Assembly: GCA_944548615.1 (NCBI GenBank) | Contig: OX155963.1 | Span: 31,213,985-31,277,984, forward strand | Direction of reading: 5' to 3' | Length of the DNA: 64,000 nt | Source: Micropterix aruncella | Taxonomy: Eukaryota; Arthropoda; Insecta; Lepidoptera; Micropterigidae | In this document: piece after piece, positions 12,801-24,800 of the stretch | Layout of the letters: each line of letters opens with the position of its first letter | Numbering within the stretch: the stretch's first letter is position 1 | The notes under the pieces: model-generated | Told to the model about the DNA's origin: nothing | The model's database searches: none | Seen by the model: the letters and a program-made list of their open reading frames with translations, nothing else | Made by a program: the position numbers and the translations under genes

Positions 12801-15800
12801 AAGTTTGACTTTCAATTCTTTCAACATTTCTATTTGCATCCAAATACTGTCAATATGATATGTTTAAGTCTATGCGATATTAATATTTTGTATCAAATTT
12901 ACCAGTTTATTGTGCTACATATAAAATAGAAATTTTTAAAACAAAAAATAACATCTGACTATAATAAATTTCCTTGAGATTATCAAGAAATGAGACTTTA
13001 AGTTTGGTTTTCTATTGCAGAACGTGCCGATGTATTCAGACCACAGCGCCTTCTGTCAGAACTGGTATCAAAGCATCCGCAGTTTGGAGGAGGGGACCAA
13101 CACGACGCTCACGAACTCTTAAGGCATCTTCTCGAAGCTGTCAGGTATGAGAAAATGTTCAAAAGCCACTTATTTGATTGAGAAATTATATGAGACTTCA
13201 TGGAGGATCACCCCGCAGGATCATATGAAATCGAAGGCTATCGCGGTTGTTTGACATTATAAATAGATTGATGCAAACCGCCGAATAACGACTCGTGAGA
13301 TATCTGAGAGATTAAATTTATCGAATTCAACCGTTCACGATCACGTGAATTGCCTTGGTTTAATTTCAAAACTCGACATAAGAGTTCCACATGTTCTTAC
13401 AGAAAGTGAAAGTGAAAATGACTTTTCGAACAACCCAATACTTCAATTTTTATATTTGAAATGCCAATTTTTTAGATAAACATTAAACAGTTTTGTTCTT
13501 TTGTCCTCTCAAAAGCAATAGACAGATTTCACTGTATTGATGTTATAAATACTTGAACCATCCTTGAAAGCTGCCCTATGGAACCTTAAAAACCAAATCG
13601 AAATCCGATCAGCGATTTTTTTGAAATTATTGGCAATAAAACAGTTGAATGCACTGATAAACGTTTTCTGAAGACTTCGTTATATAATAATTCCTTTTCT
13701 CTTTACGTAGAACTGAAGACCTGCGCCGCTACCAAACGATAATATTGGAAAACTTGGGACTTCACACCAAAGTGCATCCTGCAAAAGTCGAGGGCGACAT
13801 GAAGCAGAAAATTAAATTCTACGGCAATCAGGCGTCTGATACAATGCTGCGCCCTGAACAGGTATAGCATAATCTTGGTCACTCTCATTTTTCTATTACT
13901 TTTATAGTATTATAAGTACATTCTCAGTTGTTTAGTGTATGCTAAACACAACATACACAAGTGTACGATTAACATGCAAGTATATGATCACGACACTCGA
14001 TGCAAAGCCAACATAGACCTCCCCTACGAGATTTAGAACCAGTAATATTGGCTCATCATACATGCTATTTATAAAGTAGACGACCTAGTAGATGATTCAT
14101 CTCTTTAAGATACCTCTATTATTCTTATGTTAAAACATAGAGGCAACCTCGTAGGAATAATTTGATAATGTTTGACTTCATTATAATTATTGTCGTTTTA
14201 CATATGTGATTATTGAGCATTTATCTTTTAAGTTGTCTGTCTTGAGTTATTAATAGTATTCTTTTGATTGATTATTTGTTCATTTAGGCTATTGATTTCT
14301 TTGATTTTTTAAACCTATTTGTTTTATCCATTTTTGATTATTTATATATGTGATCCAACCAGTGGCGTGCCCAGGCTTGGTGAATGGGGCAAGCCCGACG
14401 TACCTTTTTGTATTTTTTACGCTTTTTATAGTAAAAAAAGTGGTACCTCTTTACTCATCAATCTCCAGTTTGAAATTTACTGCTTGGGTCGTAGATTCAA
14501 TGAAGCACACTAAAGACATGCTACTGCACACTGAAGGCAAGCTTTTGCTCAAAACTCAAAGATTTTACTTTGTCCTCGCCGATTAAAAGTCGTACACATA
14601 ACTCATCACAATAGACAATATCCTCCATTGTTTATCAGGCACAAATCAATTGAAATTACGCAATAAAAAATTACCGCGACGTCACTCGCACAAAGCAATC
14701 CACCCTAACTACAGTGAAGTTGCGCTTTCTGTCTGACACGTTAGCATTCAACGTCATGGCTAAGCAAGCCGGGCTTAGCTACCAATTTAAAAGTCGTATA
14801 TATACATATATTGTTTTGGGCAATTTGGTTAGAATGAAAGGTACACTGATTTTGGAAGTCCCATTGAAAGCCCATATGTGCGAGCGAGATGACTGGCTGA
14901 AATCACTAGTCGGTACATGGCAGCAATCGCACCCTGTCGATAATTGTCGCAGCTCTGTCAATCGATAAGTATTTTGTCGCGTGGAACGAGCTGTGCGCTC
15001 TAGATAGCACTAGTAGGCGCTAGCAAATTCATTTATTTAATTGTTTTTTAAAGTAATTAAAAAATCTCAAAATCCGGGCAAGCCGGGCTTTTGGGCTTAT
15101 ATGAAGGGACCGCCACTGGATCCAACACCTTTAGTGATGAATTATTCCAGACCCCTAGTTAGAACCCATTGCGAAAGACAGTCCATTAGTAAAGAACAGA
15201 TCTAGAAGAGTGAACGCTGCTTCAAAATTAACCAAAGTTAAAAGTTTTATATTTCGATTTATAACATTATGATTGCCCATAGAGCTTAATTTATTTATGC
15301 TAAGTAAAACAACATGTTTATTTATATAAACACAAAGGTATATAAACACAAATTTCTAAAACTACAAGGTGAGTTTTTAATTAATGACATCCTTAAAATG
15401 GGTGAATCAGTAGGAGCAAATAAGCAACTTTTAACAAGAAATTGTTGAATCAAATAATCTGTGGCTTTGCTTCGCGACTATTGTGTTCTTGAACGCCATT
15501 CAATGCCACCGAGTTGAACGACCTCGATCTATTAGCGAGGTCAAATAAAACAGCTGATTGATTCTCAAACTATTGTAAATCATTTGGAATTAAATGTAAT
15601 TTAAAAATAATTTTATTATATTATTTGTTTTAACAATTTGTTATCAAAAGTTGCCTATTTACCCATACTGATTCACCCACTTTAAGGTTGTCACTAATTA
15701 AAAAGTCAACCTGTATACCACTTGTTAGAAACATAAAGAAGAGGTTTTACAGACAAGTACATCATGTTGTATTTTGTATGGAGGGTGCATAAATGCAATG

Positions 15801-18800
15801 ACGCCATTTTGCACTTTATAGAAAAAGCCTAACAATTTTTTAAAAATTCCACCACCACTCAAAAATCATCTCTGATCTACTCACTAAAATACGAATAAAA
15901 ACAATCAGGACAATATTAAATCAAAATAGGTGAAAATATTTCAAAATAATGTATAAAATTGTAAAAAAAAAAAAAAAAAACTTAAAATCGAAATAGGTTA
16001 TGTCCGAATTTAAATTAAAAAAAATCACATCGCCAAAATTTTTAAATATTACTGCTATATACATAAATATTGGTTTAAAAATATCTAAAATGTAATAAGA
16101 TTATTAATTAGAATTATTTACATAGTAAGATATGATTTGCAAAGTCAGGAAAAGCTATAATAATAAGCTAATAAGTATCATTAAATTATTAAGTTATAAT
16201 TTTATGATACCTAATAATTAAGATGTTATAAATAATCTATAAAAAAAATTGATACAGTAGCAAATTATAGCTAGATTTGGTAGATGATAATATAATTATT
16301 TTTTATTAAAAAGCCAATCAAAAATGGATTTATGTTTTTTTTTTAATTTTGAGAAGGATGCCATTTTGTAACTGGCGGATATCTCTCATCGGATGTTTAT
16401 TATCCAATTATTATTCTATACTGGCACTGCACTCTTGTTTTATTGTATACTGGTCGTAGGAAAATAAATAAAGGAGGAGATTGTCTACAACTCTTGCATA
16501 TGTGACTTTTCGACATCTTCAGCGGTTTTGAATTAGAAATCTGAGAATTGAATGCTTCGTAACTACATTGTTGTTAATGCTAGAATGGAAAACAACAGTG
16601 CCTTAGAATCCTGAGAATAATGCCTCTAATATTGTTGTTAGTCTTTGTTAATATATTTAGTGGTTTATGGGTTTATTAACAAAAAAAAAAGATAATGATG
16701 GGAAGAAAATGAACATTTTAAGAATTGTGCCTAAAAATCTCAATTATTATAGCCGTTAAAGTCAGTTAAATCGAAGAGCAGAAAACAAAATAGTTTGAAA
16801 ATCGAATACAAGTAAATTGTAGCACTCGTTATTTAGCCGATCCACAGAACAGCGACACAATTTTCGATCGACAGCGATCATATCATCAATCAGTTTTTTT
16901 TTTCTTTGTATTTAACAACTATGATTGATCATAAGACGCAACTTCAGAATTTTGAAATGCGTATTACAGCAGAGCCTTGTTAATCCGAACCCAAATTATT
17001 CCTAATGCCTCTATAATCCAAACGCCTCTATAATCCGAATGCCCTGCTGTTGCACAACTTCCGTGATTTGCGCCGATGCTAACTCACGGTCTTGATTTGC
17101 GCTCACCAATTTCTTTTATTTGTTGGATAAGTATCCAACAAGTATCGTCTTCTTGCGGGGCAACGAAAGTTCGTTGCCCCGCAAGAAGACGACTCGAAGA
17201 CAAAGTCTCCTCGAATGCAAAGTCTCTTTGCCCGTCCACTCTCAATTAAAACGCGAACTTTTATGATGCGAATACACTGTAATTGGAAATATGACGAGCA
17301 CCCGGAACCCGCTGTCTGGGTCCGAGCTACGAAATTACACTAGCTTATTTTCTAATATGTCGCCTCCTGCATCGCGACCGCCCAGTGACGTACCTTCCTA
17401 TCCGCTAATTATACATACGATATTCGAACTTATTTACTTACAATAAATAAATACAAACGGAGCTGCCATGGAATTCACCGACCGGAGTCGGGCCCATCAT
17501 AATACTATTTTTTTTACACTTCTGGGGGTTGAGCAGTGGATTCCGGACTTACGAACCGGCTGTGGTAGGTTTAGGACAGCTGTCTTGCCACATGTGAGCG
17601 TTCACCTTGCCACCCATTCACTCCCCCTTCGAAGCCATAGAATTTGAGATGCGCAAATCGCAGTTTTAGATAATTTTTCTAAGAAAGAGTTGATTATTTT
17701 TCTGGAAAGGCCAAGATCTTTAAAGAGGTGAAATAGAGATTTAGCTGGCAGGCCACGAGCGCCAACTTCCACCGCGTGAAGGTGAACAGTGAAGCCGTTC
17801 CGGGTTACGGCATTTGCAAGATCATGGTATTTATTTAATTTGTACTCGTGGTCTTTTGGGATATTTGATTCCCATGGAACAGTTAATTCTACGATAAGAG
17901 CCACCTTCCGAGATAGAGAGTAAAGAGTTATATCTGGACGGAGGGCTGTGCATCCGAGACTTTCAGGGAATTTATACTGCTTAGAGACCGAATCAACCTC
18001 CAGAATCCAATCTGTAGCTTTCTCGATTATTGAGAAAGGTTTTGTAGTTAAATGTTTTTTGCCTTTAGAGCCATCCCGCACAAACTGTATTGGGGGTTTG
18101 GAGGATACTGTCAAACCCTTGTTGGCACGAGCCACTGAGAGACTAATTACCTCGCGAATAACAGCGAGAACTTTGTCATGGCGGTAAGTGTACCGTCCTT
18201 GATCTAAGGCCACCTTGCAGCCAGCTAGAATGTGCCTAGCTGTGCAAGGGGTATTGCTACAGAGGGGACAAGAACTATCCTCGGCAAAGCTCCAACGAGC
18301 GAGGTTACTGGGGTCTGGAAGTGTATGCTGAAAGGCATTCAAATAAAATTCAGCATCTCTGGCGTCCAGTCATAGAGCATTACCTTCCAGTGCATTGGAG
18401 GCGGAATGCAAAATTCACCAATTGTTGTCCAATCATTCTGGCATTGAAGGCCAATAGCATGAGCCATACTCTTGCTGTCGTAATCTCCCCGCAAAAGAGA
18501 CTTCTTCAAGTCCACGTCGCTCGTGGTTGTACTGCCATACCCCAGACCAGTGCCATTCTGGCTGATTCCAGTAAGGAACCTTTTGTGGAAGTCTACGCGG
18601 GCTTGTAGTTCATTTGAATCACTACAGCCACTTATTACGTGCTTCGATATTGCCGGATCTTTGGAATTGCACAGAATCGAATTTTTGGTTATTCTGGAGT
18701 TGGCGTAGAGCAGAGAGGGCAGTTTAAGCGCTAGCCCAAAATTTTGTTTGGACCTGAAGAGAGTCGAGGGGTCAGCTGGTTTGGCTAAGGACAGCCAGGA

Positions 18801-21800
18801 TTTTAAACTAGCTGTCACCAGTGCATCTAGACGGGACAGTTGGGTTTTGGTAAAATCGTAAATAAGAAAGGGCCATGACAAATGTGACGTTAGATAATTG
18901 TCATAGATCCAGGCCTTACGAGGGCCAGAAATTAGCAAGGCATCTATTTTCGCCAGGCAACTTTTGAAATGCTCTATAACATGATCGCCCGAGACGTCTT
19001 TTCCCTGATGGGTGATTTTTCTGCCGAGGAATTTGAAATGATTGTTTGGGTCTATAAGGGAGATATTAGAGCCCTTATAGACCAATTTGGGGTCATAGGA
19101 TGTAAATTTTGTGCCCATGCGGGCGAGTCCAAGGCAAAAACATTTGGAGGGCTTCACTTTTATACAGCCTGACCAGTCGCAGAAAAGCTCCACTTTCTGT
19201 AATAGCAGGGAAAGCTGCTTGGGGCTTCTGGTAATGAAAGTTAGGTCGTCGGCAAAAGCGAGGCACGACGAGGTGTATTGGCCGTCTGTTTTAAAACGGT
19301 AGCCCCACTTCCTGTCAAACTGGCTCAGGCTTTCCAGAAGTATATTAAAAACTATATTAAAAATCGTCGGGGAGAGGCAAGCCTTAAAAACTTCCGAAGC
19401 CAATCGTCGGCTACAAGCCTTAAAAACTTCCGAATATCCCTATACAGCAGGCGCTTACTTAATTAATTTACATAATATTTTTTCTAACTTAAATAAAATA
19501 CAAAACTTCCTTATTCGACGCTTACAACTATGCATAGCATAATCTTACGTCAACATTCTTACTACGATAGCCAATATTTATCGTAGTTTCACGCATCTAC
19601 AAACGGGACACATTGCAGGAGGGTTTGTGACACTTGACACCGCTGATCCTTAATAACGAGGGGTTGAATTTCCCAGAATCTGGCTGAGTGCCTCTAGACG
19701 GAATGCATTTCAGCCAATTTCTCGACACACCTGCCCTTCCGCTTACACATCAGCCATACCCCATGCATTGTAGGTGTCATACGTAACGTGACCATACGTA
19801 CCGCTTTGGGCGGGACAGCCCCGCTTTCAGGCTGTCTGTCCCGCTGTCCCCAGCGAGAGCAAAAATGTCCCGCTTTCGCAAACACACCAAAATATAATGT
19901 AAGCCCAAAAGATGACAAAATTACAAGCTGGAATTCTGAGAATGTTGCTGCTGAAGACCGTTGGGTGAAGTTGTTCAAACACTTCCGTGATAACAATCTC
20001 AACTGTCTCAACAACAATCTCAACAATTTTCGTATAATTATTGAGTACGTTTTATGTCTGCCTGAAAGTAACGCACCTGTCGAAAGAGTTTTTCTCTAAT
20101 GAATAAAATATGGACAAGCAAAAAAACACAGTTAACCCTTCAGGCCTCGGCCCCTCAGCCGATTGGCAAGTTGATGTCCCAAAAAATTTTAGTAAAAATT
20201 AGTAAAAAAAATTAATTATGACACTGTCTCACCAAAACATTAATTACTGCCAAATCACTGTACCCATAATTAAAATAAAACATATTAACATAATAAAATA
20301 TAATAAAATATAACAAATTAAATTAAAATTAAATTAAAACGGGGCCATCACGCTGAATCGTGTTGTGGCCGATATCGGCCAATTGGGGCTCTAGGGGTTA
20401 AGTGTCGCAGTTTTGACAGCCATTTTGATTACCAAGACTAACATTAATAAATCATGTAATCAGCTCCATTCTGACTTAAAAACTAGACCCAATATTTTGA
20501 AACAAATTTGCTTCTCCAGCAAATATAAGACAACTGCGTAGATATCTACTTATTATTAGTAATACTGTTATGATGGTTTTCATTTTTGAATAAAAAGTAG
20601 TAAAAAACCAATATTTTTTTCTACAAAATTCTGCAGGCTTTAGTTTTTCTCAAAATTCTCAGGCTATCAAATTTCTACAAAATTGATGAAATTGACGAAT
20701 TTGACGAAAAAAATAAATGGTCACATTGGTCATACGTATACTTGTCATTTTGCAATTCCGCCATTGCATTGCTTGTATATATATCTCTTGCATATTTTGT
20801 GGATTTTAAGGCGCATGGCTTCAACATCGAAGAAAATAAAACATGTAACATTAATTATTTTTCAGAAATGCGAGATTTTAGATAAAAATCAAGCAAGGTG
20901 TCTCGTTTAGTTTTCTTGGCAATATGACTTTGGAAAGTACAATTTTTGATATCAAAAGCAAGGAAGAGAAGATATGATTGTATTTTGTGAGAATGGAAAA
21001 GTGTTTAAAAAAACGTCTTAAAACATCCCCATACTATAATCCGAACGCTTCATGGATCCAAACAGTATACACATTTTCAATTTGGATTAGTTTGGACTAT
21101 CAAGGTTTTGCTGTATCTATATTAATGAAGGTTTTAAGGAAATCGACAGCAATCCAACATGGCTGATGAAATTAGCTCATTTACGTTTTTTGTTTCCATC
21201 TTCAGGTATTTCGGGGCTTCCTAGTTTCGACTCTCGAGTGTCAAGAGTGCTTTCACACGTCGGATCGGGAGGAAAACTTTCTAGACCTTTCTTTGCCAGT
21301 CGCCGCTGACAGACCACAGCCGCCTGCTGTCCATCGGAGGAAGGGCGCACAAGGTAAGTTATTAGTTCATTAGAAACAAGATAAAACAGATTTACCGCGT
21401 GCAGTTTGTAGCACCCGACGTTTCGACGATGTTGTGCGCCGTTGTCCATAACTGAAGTGCTGTCAGTTGTCATCCATTGTCAATGTCAATCAGGCCCCCT
21501 CTTTCTCTTCTTTGTTTGATTCTAAGCGACCTTCAAAATTCCTAATCTGAGGCCCACTGACATTTCGGTTGCCTTTAGCTGCACCTTTTTTAGGACATCT
21601 ACATATTTGCAGAAGTAGGAGCTCTAGAGCTGATAGCCATACTCAAGAATAGGTCTCACATATGCCTTGTAGATCTTTATAAACACCTCTATTAACAGAT
21701 GTTGGAAAGCCTTCCTTGTCAGATAGAGAGAAGACTTGGCTAGATTGCCACTATGTGTTTTTCCCATTTGAGATCTGTAATTGTTATTCCATGATCTTTT

Positions 21801-24800
21801 TGTTGCTTAACTGCTTCTAATTGAATACTGTGTTGGGGTTGCTTATGCTGATATGAAACACTACAGGCACCGTATACACCAGACAGTAGCTTCTCTTAGA
21901 ACAAAATTGAAATCAAAGCGAATATACGTCACGAATCGTAAGGGCTCGGATATGGTCGCCAGATGTTCCTACGCAGATATCCGATCGCTTCGAAAAGTCA
22001 CCAGCCTTTACCTGCTCGTAATGGTAACCCTTTTCCCGAATTGCCCTGTAGCTCGAGAGTAAAGCTACTCGTTGGTATACTGTGCTATAGGTTTCTTGGT
22101 GTTCAAGGGTAGGAATAAATCTCCCGTCCACGCTTTGATCTTGTCAAGATCGTGCTGAAGCTGTCCACTGCTTAGAATAGAATTAGCAACGGATCGTCCT
22201 TGCGTCCTCACTACCAGATGTAGTTGGATTTCTCCGTCCTCCAGCGTAACGGATTCAAAGCCGCTTGCGTGGCATCTACCTTACGAAGGCGGTAATTCAG
22301 TCTGAATATATCGCGGACCAAGGTGACCTTTACCCATCATTGTCCTAAACATGAGACCTCTGGATCTTGTCATCCAAGAGGAGGCAAAGGCAGTCTCTCT
22401 AAGACTAAGAGCAAATGGACTGTGGAAACAAAACACAGAAACACCACAATCAAAAATTCTGAAACGGGTTTTAGAAGAAATACCTCTTCTGGACGCACCC
22501 ATGGACAGAATAATATGCCATCATGTCTTTGATCGTAGATACAATATCCAACTCATTGCAGAACCAGCAATGTAAGGATATACACAGATGGCTCCAAAAC
22601 CACTCAAGGTACCGGAGCCGGCGTCTTCTCAAATGATCTAAACATCAAAATATCAACTGCCCTAGGCAACTTAAATACGATCTTCCAAGCAGAATGCATT
22701 GGCATCACCAGAGCAGCACAGGCAGTTTGCAGCCAAAGATGTCTTAGACCTAAGTGTGAAATTTGTCTCCGACAGTGCCTCCGTGCTACAAGCGCTAGCA
22801 AAAAATATTATAACCTCTGTCCTTGTACTAGAATGCCACAATGCGCTTCAGTCCATTTCAGGGTCAAATAAAGTGACCCTGCAATGGATTAAAGGGCACA
22901 GCGGCTCACTGGGCAACGACGCGGCAGACGAACTGGCCAGAAGGGGATCAAAGAAAATCCGGAATCAATTCCGGATCAAATGGACCGGAACCCTTGATGC
23001 TCATACCCCAGGCCCAAATAAAAACATGGCTACGCAGGAACACCGATAAAACCCACCTTACAGAATGGAAAAAAAACGCAGGATGCAGGCAAACAAAGAA
23101 CGCGGTTCCGGAAGCGTCTAAAAAACTTGCCCGCAACCTCACCGGATTAAAAAGGGACAAAATCCGTAAAGTCATAGGTACTATGACAGGCCACTGTCCC
23201 CTAAACAAACACCTGTTTACCATAGGTGTGACAGACAGCCCTCTATGCAGAGGATGCATGGAGGAAGAAGAAACGCCACAGCATGTGCTCATGGAATGCA
23301 GGAGCGTGGTAGAGCAACGGGCAAGAATACTACAATCTCTAGCATCTGTCCCGGAGGCCTGTATCCACGGAGGCCTGGATGAGCCACGCACAACGGCCCA
23401 ATCAAGAGGCCAAGTGCGGGAAAAGCCCAGACAAACTAACTAACTAACTAACTACCATTGTCGGTCAGGATCAGGTGGCCAACGGATGGTTTCAATAATA
23501 GATGACGACTTCTCTCGCTCTCTAAAAAATATACGTCTCCATACTCCCCCAGTTATTCGCTGTATCGGCAGTATGTCTAGCAAGCTGGACACTTTAGAGC
23601 TGTCATCTGCAACAGGCGAGCCCGTCACCTCAGGCTGTTACAACGATACAGATCGTTCTTTCAGCCGTGAGGTAATTACACAGAGACTTAGGAACAACAC
23701 AGTCTGCAGTCTCGCTCCGCCAACATGCCCATAAGAAGCCGACGCCTTACCGCGAGGTACTGTAAAGTCAACCCAGCGGGCCAACCTCACACCCTTACTA
23801 CCAGATTTGGCTCGATTTCTCCGTCCCCCAACCTGGTCTCGGATTTGAGGTCGCTTGCGCAGCCTCTACCTGACGTAAGTTGTTATTCAGTTTGAATATT
23901 TTGCGGACCGCAACGCCCTTTGCCTCCCACGGTCACTCGGGTTCGGGTGGTCGATGGATCAATTCAATGGTTGAAGACGTCAAGTCGACGACTAGCCCCA
24001 TTGTCATAGGAAATACGTCTTCAGACCCTCCTGGTTATTAGCCGGCTTGGGCTTTATTCGTCTTTTCTGCAAGTGCAGGTAGTGCCCCAACCGCCCAGTT
24101 CCACCTGAGGTATTCCCCCGAATGCGCAATCTTCTGTTCCCAACTGCCTCCGACTGCGTGGTTACAGCTGTGGCAGAAGCTCACAGTGGCCCTAACAGGG
24201 TAAGCCCCTCTGCGAGGACACTATCAGATAGGAGTTGAATCGTGGGTTGGGTAAGCCAGATGACATAGAGTTTGGCCAACACCTAAAGCTGCACGGAACC
24301 ATTAGGGACCAAAACAGCAAACCAGACAACTGGAGCTGTCAACTACAATGGACGAACCCATCACCTCAGGAAGTTTTAAAAATATTTGATGGTAATGTCT
24401 CCCGTGAGGTGAGCGTAGAATACTTAAGACAAAAACATTCCACTGTCTATTTACGCCACTTACCCGTAAGAAACCATCACCTTACCGCGAAAAACCGGGT
24501 TTTCAACCAGCAGTCCGACTTTCGCTCCCATACTTTCAGTTACAGGCAGTATTCTCCAGCTTCCCGACTTGTTACTGGTTTGAGGTCACTTGGACGGTCC
24601 TCTCCCTTGTGTAGCCGTTATTCGGTGTCGACGGAATCTATCACGGACCACGACATCCTTTACCCGGCTATTCGCCCGTATCGTATCGGGTAGCGGAATG
24701 GTCGTTTCAAGAGCGGCTGCCACAAGGTAAACAACCGCCCCTGCTCTATAGGAAACAAAGCCGTTTCTAGACTCCTTCGGCTATCTGTCGGAATGCATAG

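Larger units (their letters stand above)
16967..21113 (+). mobile_element. pogo/Tigger-type DNA transposon with nested insertions
   Basis: The ends are inverted (left CAGCAGAGCCTTGTTAATCC at 16967; right complement CAGCAAAACCTTGATAGTCC ending 21113) and flanked by TA. At about 20815-21015 a decayed transposase N-terminus is readable: [21 protein letters not shown], then in another frame YDFGK and KSKEEK, matching the CENP-B-like HTH (GVGKSTISDIK). The DDE domain is lost. Inside lie an RLE-LINE (17440-19440), a hAT C-terminal relic and a piggyBac-type MITE, all therefore younger. It sits in USP intron C. Confidence 0.7.

Noticed and set aside
19694..20099. Overlapping 103-110 codon ORFs as intact hAT protein
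   Set aside because: Only the NAPVERVF dimerisation motif on the plus strand is meaningful; the upstream part is a cgggacag repeat and the frame breaks straight after the motif.
22948..23391. Minus-strand 147-codon ORF (and equivalents at 38301-38603, 45616-46194, 58325-58903)
   Set aside because: These are antisense shadows of the LOA-like RNase H and zinc-knuckle frame, which carries the recognisable motifs.
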